Notes: a model not told the origin generated them from the letters alone. 64,000 nt of DNA from Eublepharis macularius (GCF_028583425.1 NC_072791.1:30511368-30575367), one strand, 5' to 3'. Numbered from the stretch's first letter, positions 10,507-21,011 are shown. Translations and numbers: made by a program.

Positions 10507-11402
10507 TGGTCCAATTTAGATGCCAGTTTTAGGGTACCTGTTGTGCTGGAGAAATCAGTGCCAACCTCTTGCCAGAGTTTCATGGATAATTTCCCTGACT
10601 GTTGTCATGACAAAAGGTTGCCACCCTGTCAATTCATGCTGGAAGAAAGAGATACCTACTCTGAAGGGGATTGTTTTTGTGGTCCTCTTACAAGGGTTAC
10701 AACTCTATGTGGTACTGCTTCTGAAGATATGTCAGAAGTTTCATTCACTGCAAAATACAACAGCAAGACTCCAGCCTTTTGGAACATATAACAGTACTAT
10801 TGCAGCCCTTAGTAATTCTGGGGCCCTGGGCAAAAATTCAGGATGGGTCCCCAGAATCACTGAAACTCCTCTGCTGCCCCCCCTCCACCAAGGCCAAGCA
10901 AGGAGTGGCCCTCTCCCTGTGCAAGGTGGGCAGGGGCCACCACAAACCTGCTGTCCAAGCCCCAGATAAGCAGATCAGGAATTTGAGATCTCTCCTGCCT
11001 TGGATGGGGTTATACTTCACTTAAAAAGTCAGGCTCGCAGCTTGAGACTGCTGCTTGACTCAGTAGTCACCTTAGGAAACTAGGTGGCTGCAGTGGTTCA
11101 GAATGCTTTTGCCCAGCTTTGGCTTGTGCATCAGCTGCACCCATTCCTGGTGCAGTTTGTTCTAGACAGTGATCCATGCCTTAGTTACATCTAGACTGAA
11201 CAATTGCAATGAACTTAGGGCTTTCCTTGAACAGTGTTTGAAAACTGCACCTACCGGAGAATGCTGTGGTCAGACTGTTGGTTGGGGCCAGGTATTGGGA
11301 GAACATGACCCTGATATCACAGCAATTACAATGACTACCAATCCACTACAAAGCACAGTTCAAGGTGTTGGTTTTGGCCTTTAAAGCCATACACGGCTTG
11401 GG

Positions 11403-11727
11403 AACAGGGTAAGGCAAGGCAAAGTAAGGTAAGGTAAGGTAAAGGTGCAAGCACCAAGTCATTACTGACCCATGGGGGGAAATTGCATCATGACGTTTTC
11501 TTGGCAGACTTGTTAAGGGGTGGTTTGCCATTGCCTTCCCCAGTCATCTACACTTTACCCCCAGGAAACTGGGTACTCATTTTACCAACCTCAGAAGAAT
11601 GGAAGGCTGAGTCAACTTTGAACCAGCTACCTGAACCCAGCTTCCACCAGGATTGAACTCAGGTCATGAGCAGAGCTTGGGCTGCAGTACTGCAGCTTAC
11701 CACTCTGTACCACGGGGCTCTTAGGGA
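11403..11727 (-). mobile_element. Sauria SINE (tRNA-derived), nested in L2
   Basis: Read on the - strand it starts AGCCCCGTGGTACAGAGTGG (A box) with a B box near GAGTTCAATCC, then the conserved body with GGCAATGGCAAACCACCCC and a (TTACC)n-type tail at 11403-11443. This matches the Sauria SINE architecture: tRNA-like head and a BovB-type tail. It is inserted inside the older L2 copy, which dates it as younger than that L2. Confidence 0.85.
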
Positions 11728-12030
11728 ACAGGGTATCCTGACAGGATCATCACCTAAAGAAGCTCACCTGATGGGAACATGACAAAAGGCCATTATGGAA
11801 TGGTATCTCTGGAGAGTTGTCCGTGATCCCCTCACTACTGGTCTCCAGGAGGCAGCTGAAGATGTTTTTATTTAGGACTGCTTTTAATGAACTTTGGTTC
11901 TGTGTTTATTGGCAGTCTTTTTCAACTTTGTTTTATTCATTTTATGATTATTTTATTTATATTGTAAGCCACCTGGAGTTCCTGAAAGGTAGAAAGGCAG
12001 TTAATAAAAGTTTAATTAATAAACCCACAT

Positions 12031-12705
12031 GGATCTGAATCCCAAATCAGTAATGTCCTACCCCAAACTCTGCAATCACAGTAAAAAATCCCATGACTTG
12101 AATCCCGGATCTGAAATTATAATGATTTTTTTCTTGGAGCACACCCCTATAGGCTGCCTTAATCAGCTGCTTAACATATGGTCATAAGAGGTTCCCTGCT
12201 GGATCACAGAAACCAGATTTGTACAGAGGCTGCCCAGTTGTCCCGGAAGGCAAGCAAACAATTCACAAAAGTCAAGGCCATCCCTAATGGTGCCTCCTAG
12301 TACTGGTCCTCCGAGGTTTATTGCCTCAGAACATAGAGGATCCTCATACTTTAACAGATCTACCCTCCATGAATCTGTCCAGCCCAGTTTTATTGTGGAA
12401 CAAATGGCCATCAATATTTCCAGTATCAGTGAATCCCACTCATTGAGTAAAGAAGTACTTACTTTTTTCTGTCCTGACTGTATAGTGATAATGGTGATGG
12501 TGATAACAATAATTCTTGTAGCTCGGAAGTTGGGAAAGTGTTCAATGCAGCCTCTTGATATCCCTCTGATTTCCACTAGCCATTGACTGAAAGGAGAATT
12601 TCTTTATATTTACTTACATGGTTACCCATGTAGCTACTGTACAAAATTTGAGTTTTGCTGAATGGATATTTATACAGTTCTGTTGCCTCTTATTTTTCTC
12701 CTAAG
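12031..12705 (+). other. Locus 1 intron 2, 3' part
   Basis: No coding signal. A pyrimidine-rich stretch (12681-12700) and CTAAG at 12701-12705 form the acceptor of exon 3. Confidence 0.5.
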
Positions 12706-12980
12706 GTAATTGGAGAGATGAGTTTCATTCTCGATTAACCACTGAAGGATCTTTTCTTGCCTATGGAAACACAACTGTTAAATTAAATTTTATGCGCAAA
12801 CGCACTATGTTCAATCATGTGCGCGATGAAGAACTTTCTTGCTTGGTGGTGGAAGTACTGCATTCAAAAGATGCTGTAGCATGGTTCATCCTGCCAGATG
12901 AAGGGAAACTAAAACATGTAGAGAGTTCTTTGGTAAAAGAAGACATGAATAAATGGAGATCTTCTTTTCAGAAAGAGCAA
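12706..12980 (+). pseudogene. SERPINA-like locus 1, exon 3
   Basis: Frame GT AAT TGG AGA GAT gives NWRDEF (alpha-1-antitrypsin KWERPF), then TTVKLNFMRKRTMFNHVRDEELSC and the serpin hallmark AWFILPDEGKLKHVE. The segment from LPDEG to exon 4 matches human A1AT in length with no gap. The 3' edge is abnormal: the place of the donor reads CAA|GCAATA, a weak GC site at best. The reading frame is open throughout the exon. Confidence 0.82.
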
Positions 12981-13534
12981 GCAATATCTCTGGGTTCTTT
13001 CCTTTGATGCTCCTGTACAATTCATTATTTTTTTAAAAAAAGATGAAGGGATCTGGTTTAAGTCTATTAAAAATGACCTAGAACCTATTAAAAAACTATT
13101 TTTTAAAGAAATAAGAAGTAAGAGTTCATTGTTATAGGAACTCCATACGCCGATAGGAAAGAGGATAGATTCCTATCTACCTATCTAGTTTAAGGATGAC
13201 CATGGATTGCAGGACAAGTCCTGCATCCATGATGCAAGATGGACAGAAGAGATAGTTGTGGGACAAAGAGAGGAAGAGAAAGATGTCACAAGGAGGAAGT
13301 CCTAAGATTAGCAAGCTATGCATCAAAGAATCATTCAAAGCAGTAAGGAGTAAACAGATGCCCTCCCCTCTCTAACTTTCTAACTTTCTGGTTTCCCCTC
13401 TAAAATCTGAGGAAAGATACAATGTTAAGTCCTCCTAACAAAATCCATACTATAACAATACTAATTCGTACTAATTACACTTTAAAAGGTATGCTATGAA
13501 TTTTATCTTTTATCTCAGTCATTTTTATCTCAGT
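12981..13534 (+). other. Locus 1 intron 3, 5' part, no feature
   Basis: No gene or repeat recognised. AT-rich intron. Confidence 0.4.
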
Positions 13535-14030
13535 CACTTTGGGAGGTGGTGAGATCTCCTGTGGAGGTTTTTAAGCAGAGGCCATCTGACAGTAATGCTG
13601 ATCTGTGAACCTGGGCAGATCATGAGAGGGAGGGCAGGAAGGGTTATATCAGGGCCAAGCTACACATGACGAATGACACTTGAACGGCAAGTGGATTGAG
13701 TGGAGGGCAAGTGAACAGGGAGAAATACACTTGCCATTCAAGTGTTATTCGTCATGTGTAGCTTGGCCCTCAGTGCTTAGTTCTTGTGGCCCCTTCTTAT
13801 ATGCCCTGGGTAATGCCAATCGCCACCCTGGGGTTAGGTAGCAATTTTCCTCAGGCCAGTTGGGCTAGGGATTCTGACAGTGTTTTGCCAGCTTCTGGGC
13901 ATGGAGCAGAGGTCACTGGGTGTGTGGAGGGTGGGTGGGGAGGTAGTTGTGAATTCCCTGCATTGTGCAGGGGTTGGACTAGATGACCCTGGAGGTCCCT
14001 TCTAACCATATGATCCTATGATTCTGTATT
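13535..14030 (+). mobile_element. CR1 LINE 3' end (split by a MITE)
   Basis: Typical CR1 3' UTR: TTTTTAAGCAGAGGCCATCTG before 13600, GGTTGGACTAGATGACCCTGGAGGTCCCTTC at 13972-14003, ending in ATGATCCTATGATTCTG. A palindromic MITE (13653-13767) sits inside. Confidence 0.85.
13653..13767 (+). mobile_element. Palindromic MITE copy A
   Basis: About 41-bp inverted arms (GGGCCAAGCTACACATGACG... and its complement) around a 34-bp centre. The intact CR1 context gives a clear TCA duplication on both sides (13650-13652 and 13768-13770). Same family as copies at 31783 and 59019. Confidence 0.9.
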
Positions 14031-14084
14031 GATAAGAAATGGATTCCACTTTTGTTATCATCTTCATACATACCCTACTTAGTG

Positions 14085-14465
14085 AGTGTATGGAATTCTC
14101 TGCTATGACTGCCAAATATTAATCAAATGTAGAAAAATCCTTGAATACATCTTCAAAATTCACCTTGGAGTAATTTGGTATAAATTGCAAATTTGGCTAC
14201 TATACTGCTCAGCCCCAATTCCAAATAATTTATGAACAAATTATATAGCACAGGTCCCAATACCAATCCTTGTGATATTGCTCACTGCTTACCTTCATCC
14301 ACTGCAAAACCTGACCATTTATTCCTACTCTGGGTTTCCTGCCGTTTAACCCACTTTTAAGCCATAAAGGACCAGTCCTCTTATTCTATTATTGCTAAGT
14401 TTATGCAGGAGTCCTTGGTGAGATAATTTGTCTAAATCTTTTTGACGTCCAAATGCATCATCCCT
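14085..14465 (-). mobile_element. CR1-like reverse transcriptase fragment
   Basis: On the - strand the bases around 14190-14270 read as the CR1 block before the RT active site (GPVLFNLFIND-like, ELG.SSKV..FADD-like, degenerate). Old, non-coding fragment in intron 3 of locus 1. Confidence 0.5.
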
Positions 14466-14955
14466 ACCAGTTCTCCCTTGTTCCAGATGACCCAAAGGGA
14501 CATCATTGTGCGGTCCTGGGAGTGTGCGCGCACTTTACGCACATGCATGTGGTACCAGGGGTACTACCTCCCACCAAGAGTTGCCCCCTGTGCTGGCAAC
14601 CCACTGAATTATACCACCTCTTTTCACAGAAAAAGCCCTGAATATATGTATCAGTTTTTCTAAATCACCAGCCTCAGTTTTTTTTTAAATATAGCCCCTT
14701 TCCCTGTTCCTTTTTCCTTATGTCTTTGCAATGAAATGGGTTACAGCCTTTTTTAAAAATGAAAGCTGAGAATTCAGGTAACCTGATACACCTATTGGCA
14801 TTAAAGTTTATCAGAACAATGCTTTCAATCTGCCAATATAAAAAAGAAAGAACTTGTATGTAGTTGATTCATTATCATTCAGTTTACAATTTGTAAATTG
14901 GCTTTAAAAATGTCATTTGATGTTGCTTTGTTTGTTTTGTAATTTTTGTTAACAG
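14466..14955 (+). other. Locus 1 intron 3, 3' part
   Basis: No gene. T-rich tract and AACAG (14951-14955) form the acceptor before exon 4. A second AG lies two bases later. Confidence 0.45.
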
Positions 14956-15076
14956 AGAAATACTTATGGATTCCAAAATTTTCCCTTTCTGTATCCTATG
15001 ATGTCAAAACCTTCTTGCAGAGACTAGGCATGACAGATGTCTTTAATCGTCACGCTGATCTATCTGGGTTTCTCAG
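14956..15076 (+). pseudogene. SERPINA-like locus 1, exon 4 (shortened)
   Basis: Frame from 14958 gives KYLWIPKFSLSVSYDVKTFL, then QRLGMTDVFNRHADLSGF, equivalent to A1AT [33 protein letters not shown]. The donor AG|GTAAGT at 15077 is strong. The exon is about 27 bp shorter than the human counterpart: the segment that would lead to strand s5A is absent. Locus 2 still has it (37709-37726). The exon end phase does not match exon 5. Confidence 0.8.
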
Positions 15077-15310
15077 GTAAGTATGTGGGTGGGGTTGGTG
15101 CTAGACTCTGAATAAGAATTACATTTCATCAAATGCCTCTTAAACATTTCATGAGGTACTGGTATTTGATGACACGATCTAGTCTTGGTGCCGTATAACC
15201 TGTAAACCTTGACTGGAATTAACTGATTAAACACAAATTGATCAGGAGATGGGATCTAAATGTCATACTTCATTTCAATTTAAAATGTTTAATTCTGCCC
15301 TTCTCATAAT
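15077..15310 (+). other. Start of locus 1 intron 4, duplicated at locus 2
   Basis: GTAAGTATGTGGGTGGGGTTGGTGCT here recurs at 37727 in locus 2. The similarity continues for roughly 150 bp, tying the two loci as paralogues. Confidence 0.8.
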
Positions 15311-15437
15311 TCACTGGATGGCCATCAGCCACCATTCTCTCAGTCTAACCTACTCCACAGGATTGTTATGAGGGTAAAACGTTGCTGCCCTGAATACTTG
15401 TAGGAAGGGTGGGATAAAATTTAATAAATAAATAAAT
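15310..15437 (+). mobile_element. SINE/LINE 3' tail fragment
   Basis: The body CCTACTCCACAGGATTGTTATGAGGGTAAAACG, then GTAGGAAGGGTGGGATAAAATTTAATAAATAAATAAA, matches the common 3' half of squamate tRNA SINEs. Confidence 0.6.
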
Positions 15438-16192
15438 GCTCTCTTCCTGGCTGTCTATATTCAGAGCTACAGAAGTTAATGCTAATTATGGAACAGTGCA
15501 AAGAATTACCCCAAAATTTGGCTTATTTAATGCCAATTTTAAAGCTTGTTGTATATGGAAGTCAATTTCAAAGTCATTTTCATTGCTTTCCATGAGAACA
15601 CATTTCTTCATAATACTCTCTCCGTCCTACTAGTGTGAAGCTCTCAGAGATTGTACTCCATACCAAGAGATCCTCCCTCAAAAATTTCAGGCAGGTCTGG
15701 AAAAGTTCTTGATCTACAGGGTTTTAAAAAATCTCTGAATTTTTCCTTCCTTTCATAGGATTCCTTAACAGAAAACTAGGGTCTTCTTTTTCCAAACATG
15801 GAACTATTATGAGCCTTGAGTGTTAGTAAGAAATATGGACTATAAACAGCACAAATAAAGAATGCATAAATTGCATTATTCTGTCAGCATTTTTCTGCCA
15901 GCCCAGCAGATTTCCAGTTCTGGAGCCTGGCTGTGAGCAAATACTGTTCAAAGGCTGGAGTGCAGTTGGGTAAAGAGTGGCAGAGCAGACTTGGATTTCC
16001 TTACCCACATCTCTGGTTTCCTTTAAAAAATAAATCGCCCAACCTGCTTTACATATACTATACAGACCTTCCCAAAGTTGCACTGATTTTAAATATAAAC
16101 ATGACACTTCAGGGATCTTAGATTATGAGTTAATTGTTTTCTTCAGGCCCTGATATATAGTCATCATCACTAATTTCTCTTCCTTTCCCCAA
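15438..16192 (+). other. Locus 1 intron 4, no feature
   Basis: No coding potential or repeat that I can name. Confidence 0.35.
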
Positions 16193-16231
16193 GTGTGTGT
16201 GTGTGCATGCACGCGCGCGCGCGCGCGTGTT
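16193..16231 (+). repeat. (GT)n/(GC)n dinucleotide repeat
   Basis: Strictly alternating purine-pyrimidine run ending in nine CG steps. A Z-DNA-prone simple repeat. Confidence 0.9.
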
Positions 16232-16534
16232 TGCCTTTTGAATGATGGGGGAAGCCTTATGAATCTGCATCTCTCATCCCTCCCCACTTGCCCAATGGGT
16301 GGCTGCCTATGGCCAGAAGAGTCAAAGCTAGGATTCCCACTGTCCCTGCAGTGCTACATGCTATAGTGTGCAGGCTAAGATGAGCAGTGAGGTAGAAATA
16401 TTTTAATTAATAAATAAAATGTTGAGGGCATTTGGGCCTGCTGCAGCAGGGGAGAGATAGGGAAGTCATGGTCTGTGAGCAGCAGTCCTTGTGCCCACAG
16501 AAATGCTAGTCTGGATTCAAACCTGTGTCTTGTA

Positions 16535-17430
16535 TAGGGGTGTGCAACCCCCCCCCCAATCCAGGAAATTTGTATATGGGTTTCAGGGATCCCAAAAACA
16601 GTCAGGCTTCCTGAAATTCAGGAAAGATTCTCTGATGCAGTTCAGACAGATCAGAGAATCCCAAATTTATTTGGCCATTATTCCGTATGGGAAAAATTAT
16701 TGGGAGGCTGTACAGAGAGCTTTAGCATTTTTCAAGCAAACTGTACCAAATTAGGAGGGAATGCATCCCTTTCTGTTCACAAAAGACCCTCTAAGTTTCA
16801 GGAAAATTGGACCTCACAGTCCAATTCTATGGGCCCCTGAAGAAGGTGCCCTCAGCCACTCCCCATTGTTTACTAAAGGGGAAACATATCCAAGCAGGCT
16901 CTCAGGCAGATACACACAGGAGCAAGGCTGCCAGTGGCCAAAGGCAAACTTCCAAACGTAAGCGGAAGCACAACAGAACCAAATTGAAGTAAGAGAATGG
17001 ATGGAATTCCCCCAGGACCAAAGAGACCCACATCAAACCAGAGAATCATGTCAAAACAGAGTTTCACCTAAACCAAACGGAAGGAACATTGTTGCAACTT
17101 GGCCCAGCTGAAACTGTATCACTCACAGAAGCCAGGCAGAGAAGGAGGGTTCCTGCAAGGATCGGCCACTCACTCCCCGCTCCCTACCTCACTACCCTCC
17201 CCCCTGCTTCTGCCTCACTCCTCACTGCCCCTTCCCCTCTTGGAAAAAAGTGGGAGAAACCTAGGAAGTAGCCAGACAGAGGCTGAAGCTACATTTCCTA
17301 GATTTATTCAGCTTTATCTGGATTTATCCTGGGATCTGGATGTGGGTTCCAGGATTATCTGATTTGATTCAGGAAAGCCAGATTTAGCCAGATTGGAAAA
17401 ATACAGCCAGATCTGCGTTGCACACCCCTA
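16535..17430 (+). mobile_element. hAT-type non-autonomous element (MITE)
   Basis: Ends TAGGGGTGTGCAAC and GTTGCACACCCCTA are inverted repeats. Flanking 8-mers GTCTTGTA (16527-16534) and ATCTTGTG (17431-17438) agree in six central bases, as for an aged 8-bp hAT target duplication. The interior is rich in short motifs (CAGGAAA, GATTC, CCAGATT), as in hAT subterminal regions. No transposase frame. Confidence 0.75.
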
Positions 17431-17668
17431 ATCTTGTGCCCTTTTCCTCTTGCACAAGACATAGTACAGACGACATTATTTTGTTCAAGTCACATGATTG
17501 CACATCCAAAAACTTGTGGACTGTTGCTCCTACGTTAAGTAGGGAATCATTTAGAGTTTAACAAACCTTTATCAGGAAAAATAAATCTCACAGTCATTTG
17601 TAAATTTAAAAACATTAAAATAACTCATATCCAACATTAATGTTATATACTTCTACACACAACAAATT

Positions 17669-18264
17669 AAAATGAGTAGCCATGTTAGTCTGTCCGTAGC
17701 AATAGAAAAGAGCAAGAGTCCAGTAGCACCTATGAGTCAAAACACACGAGACACACAGGCGAGTGTCAGATCCTGCAAGGTTCCCTGGAACTTGAAGTTT
17801 CCTCCGGGAACTATGGATATGGGTAGGGGGTTGGGGGGTGAGAACACTATATCAAGAGGCAGGGGGGAAAGCCGAGGTGTTTTGCAAGTGAGAGAGAAAC
17901 CCAGTCCTTCCCCTTCTTCTCCTCCCGGCAGGGTCCTGTTACATCACCTTCCCCCACCCTGTCTCTGAGTTCGTGAAGGAAAACCAGCCAATTGGATTTT
18001 TGAAAGAGAATCTCTCCAGCTGAGCGGCAATTCTTTGGAAGAAAATCCACTTTTCTTGGTTTTCCTGCAGTTGCTTGGAGAGGGGGGGCGGGGTAAGACT
18101 ATATTGCAGGAGCAGTCAAGTGCTCTTCACGTGAAGTTCATCTCGTGTGTTTCCACTCTATAAGACTAACATATCTGAAGAAGTGAGCTTTGACTCATGA
18201 AAGCTCATACCCTGCCACAAATTTTGTTAGTCTTATATGTGCTACTGGACTCTTGCTCTTTTCT
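17669..18264. mobile_element. Penelope-like foldback fragment
   Basis: Flanked by a perfect 12-bp duplication ACACAACAAATT (17657-17668 and 18265-18276). The outer ends are inverted copies of the common TTAGTCT...AGTCCAGTAGCAC repeat: TAGAAAAGAGCAAGAGTCCAG on the left, its complement on the right. This repeat is the usual terminal part of Penelope-like elements in squamates and turtles. The middle is GC-rich and unidentified. Confidence 0.65.
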
Positions 18265-18435
18265 ACACAACAAATTGTTTATCTCCATTGAGGCTTAAGG
18301 GGACGTCTTAGTGAGTCTGGGACCCTGGGTCACCCCACACACTCTTCGTTTCCACCTAACTCAGTCTGAACAAGAATACAGAAAATCTCCAGTTTGAGGC
18401 ACTAAACTGTCTAGAAGAGCAGTATATAAGCACTG

Positions 18436-18550
18436 TTCTTGTTTTTGTTTTTGTTGTTGTTGTCGTCGTCGTCGTCGCCACCGTCATCTTCATTGTTGTT
18501 GTCATTGTCATTGTTGTTGTCGTCGTCATCATTATCGTTATCGTTGAGTT
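18436..18550 (+). repeat. (GTT)/(GTC)/(ATT) trinucleotide repeat
   Basis: Compound triplet repeat. It makes a methionine/threonine-rich frame on the - strand that is not a gene. Confidence 0.95.
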
Positions 18551-18834
18551 GTCCTGCAAGTCAGGTGTTTAGAACTGAGAATGCATTACATGTATAGAGA
18601 TACATGTAACAGATGATGGTTAGGTTCCCAGACAAGCTCAAAGAAGCCTGTATAACCCAGAATGTAGCTGAAATACTAAAGGCCAGGCTGAAACGTTCTG
18701 CCAGGCATATGGTTGAGGCTGGATCAGCAATCATCCGGAATGCCTCTCAACCGGCCTCCTGGTGGGGGGGGGGCATGTGATCATCTGCCCCCCCCCCATA
18801 TGAGTTACTACCTGATTGATCCAGAGGAGTTAGC

Positions 18835-19235
18835 CATGTTAGTCTGTAGTAGCAAAATCAAAAAGAGTCCAGTAGCACCTTTAAGACTAACCAATTTTAT
18901 TGTAGCATAAGCTTTCGAGAATCACGTTCTCTTCGTCAGATGCATGGAGGGCAGAAGGAAACTGGTCAAATATAGAGGAGGAGAAGGGGGGAGGGGGAGG
19001 AGGAGAGGGGGGATGTAAACAACTCCTTTGATATGGAGATGCAGACAGCTCCTTTTGGTGTGGGGATCAGTTTGCTCTCTTTTTATCCACCTCTTTGTGT
19101 TTTACTGGCAGGGGGTGGTTGAAAGTCCACTGTTTGGAGATGGTGTCAACAGGAATGCTGCTGTTTTATTGATTTTCCATATGCCAGTCCCCCATGATAA
19201 CCTTTTGCCCCCTCAAAGGTCTTTTATTTCTTAAA
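18835..19235 (-). mobile_element. Penelope-like element terminal fragment
   Basis: The - strand reads CGAAAGCTTATGCTACAATAAAATTGGTTAGTCTTAAAGGTGCTACTGGACTC and then TTGCTACTACAGACTAACATGG, the standard terminus. Continuing upstream on - it holds the untranslated segment with GGAGCTGTCTGCATCTCC. No RT or GIY-YIG frame left. Confidence 0.6.
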
Positions 19236-19365
19236 ACTTGCCAATTGACATATTGCCAATTGCCAATTGACATATTATAATGTTATAACTAAATTCTCTG
19301 AATTCCAACTTTTATTTTTTTTTAAAAAAAGGTGTCTAAACCCTTTCCTTCTGAATATATGCCTT

Positions 19366-19585
19366 TCCTCTTACATGGTGGTGGAGAGGGCCCTCAAATA
19401 AAACCTGACTGATGGCAACCTCTGGCAGGGTTATCATGGGAAGATTCTAACAGAGGTGGTTTGCCATTGCCTGCCTCTGCAACATTGTTCCCATTGGAGG
19501 TCTCCCGTCCAGTTACTAACCAAGCTTAGCTTCTGAGATCTGACGAAATCAGGCTTGCCTGGGCGAACCAAGTCAGAGCTTCCCC
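19366..19585 (-). mobile_element. 5S-rRNA-derived SINE
   Basis: The - strand head is 5S-like: AAGCCTGATTTCGTCAGATCTCAGAAGCTAAGC...GGTTAGTAACTGGACGGGAGACCTCC, covering the 5S box A/IE/box C region. It is followed by the body with GGCAGGCAATGGCAAACCACCTCTG. Same family as 60132 (+) and 62988 (-). Confidence 0.85.
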
Positions 19586-19689
19586 TTATATAACCACAAC
19601 AAAAAGGCTAGAGACTTTTAAAAAAATCATCACTAAGAATTCAGAGAACCTAATAGACTGATTGTAATAACATTATAATTCTATAATAA

Positions 19690-19795
19690 TATTTGTTTAT
19701 TTATACATTTTTATTATACATTTTATTTATATATGTTTATTTATACATTTGTATGCTGCCTTCCCACCTAAATAGGGTTCCCAAGGCGGATATGA
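19690..19795 (-). mobile_element. LINE 3' tail fragment
   Basis: The - strand ends in GCCTTGGGAACCC, then GGGAAGGCAGCATACAAATG, then (TATAAATAA)n, a standard non-LTR tail shape. Confidence 0.5.
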
Positions 19796-20223
19796 TATGT
19801 CAATAATACCTCAATTACTGATTTTTTTAAAAAGGCACCACAGGTGTAGGGAAGGAATAGCCACTGAAGGGGTTTAGGGCATGGAAAATGCATGAAAACT
19901 TGCCATGTGGAAGTCCTATTGCCACAGTGCTGTACTGGCAATTTCAGCAGTCATCACACAAATCCATCACTGCATGGAAAACACTTTCTCTCTCTAGAGG
20001 AAAACTGATCTGTTCCCCCATCATCAGTTCCCAGCTTCAATGAATCTGAACATTCTGAGTTCGTAACCTTGACCAGTTAAAAAGAGTACCAAATCTGTAA
20101 TACCTTACAATAACAAACTAAAGAGAACTATTCAGAGGTGTTTTTTGCATTTTTTAAATTAAAGTATTCTAACTGAAGTCCCAGGAATACCATCCACATT
20201 AGAAAAAATATTGAATGAAAGTC
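19796..20223 (+). other. Locus 1 intron 4, no feature
   Basis: Nothing recognised. Confidence 0.35.
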
Positions 20224-20234
20224 CAACACTATTT

Positions 20235-20645
20235 GTTGTGGATTTTCTGGGCTGTATGGCCATGGTCTTGGCTTTGTAGTTCCTGATGTTTCACCAGCAG
20301 CTGTGACTGGCATCTTCAGAGGTGTAGCACCAAAAGACAGAGATTTCTCAGTGTCAATGTGTGGAGAAGATGTTAGCAGGTAATTTATATCTACTCAGGA
20401 AGGTGGATTTGGGCTGAGCCCAAACCCACCTTCCTGAGCCCAAACCCACCTTCCCAAGTAGATATAAATTACCTGCTAACATCTTTTCCACACATTGACA
20501 CTAAGAGATCTCTGTCTTTTGGTGCTACACCTCTGAGGATGCCAGTCACAGCTGCTGGCAAAACATCAGGAACTACAAAGCGAGACCTTGGCCATACAGC
20601 CCAGAAAATCTACAACAACTAACATCCTTCGGCCATGAAAGCCTT
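20235..20645. mobile_element. Foldback (hairpin) element with 11-bp target duplication
   Basis: Two arms of about 190 bp are near-perfect reverse complements, meeting around 20428. The left arm starts GTTGTGGATTTTCTGGGCTG and the right arm ends in its complement near 20619. CAACACTATTT flanks it on both sides (20224-20234, 20646-20656). The arm sequence (CATCTTCAGAGGTGTAGCACCAAAAGACAG) recurs at 38205-38240 next to a Penelope-like terminus, so it is probably Penelope-derived. Confidence 0.75.
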
Positions 20646-20819
20646 CAACACTATTTATTTCCATGGAAAACACAAGCAATTCCTCTAATATCCCTGCTGT
20701 AAGACCAAACAGTCAGTTGCCAGAATCTCAACTATTTCATGTCTCATAAGAAAATGTACAGGCAGGCTCATCTCTAATGTGCACAATGAATAACAGAAAT
20801 GTATGTACTTTCCCTACAG

Positions 20820-21011
20820 ACTTTCCATGAAGCTGCACTAGTTGTTCATAAGGATTACACTATGTTGCATGAATCTGGTTCCCCAGAAATCAGGGTATTT
20901 CCCCTTTCTCCTCCTATCAAATTCAACAGACCCTTCCTGATGTTTATCATTGATACGTCGACAGGAACCATTTTCTTAATGGTGAAAATTGTGAACCCAA
21001 CTAAAAAATAA
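20820..21011 (+). pseudogene. SERPINA-like locus 1, exon 5 (reactive loop and C-terminus)
   Basis: Acceptor CCCTACAG at 20812-20819. The product reads TFHEAALVVHKDYTMLHESG, then SPEIRVFPLSPPIKFNRPF, ending KIVNPTKK. It aligns without gaps to A1AT (37 residues from the conserved His to KPF/RPF). The hinge residues that must be small in inhibitory serpins (P15-P9, GTEAAGA in A1AT) are YTMLHES, and the P1-P1' pair would be Phe-Pro. The conserved FMGKVVNP is LMVKIVNP. So even if expressed, I infer no protease inhibition. The stop is TAA at 21009. Confidence 0.85.

Larger units (their letters stand above)
9380..12030 (+). mobile_element. Old L2-like LINE, long but heavily decayed
   Basis: Frames scattered over this stretch show the L2 endonuclease (LLGDFSI-like at about 9773, MMDLLF at about 9891) and the C-terminal RT region (an LHWLP-type segment at about 11330-11390, ending VLAFKAIHGLG before 11405). 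The segment 11850-11895 gives LKMFLFRTAFNEL, the usual L2 C-terminus, followed by a short tail with TAATAAA. A Sauria SINE (11403-11727) is inserted in it. Many stops and shifts: ancient and dead. Confidence 0.7.

Noticed and set aside
18356-18559. 67-residue T/M-rich frame on the - strand
   Set aside because: Translation of a trinucleotide microsatellite.
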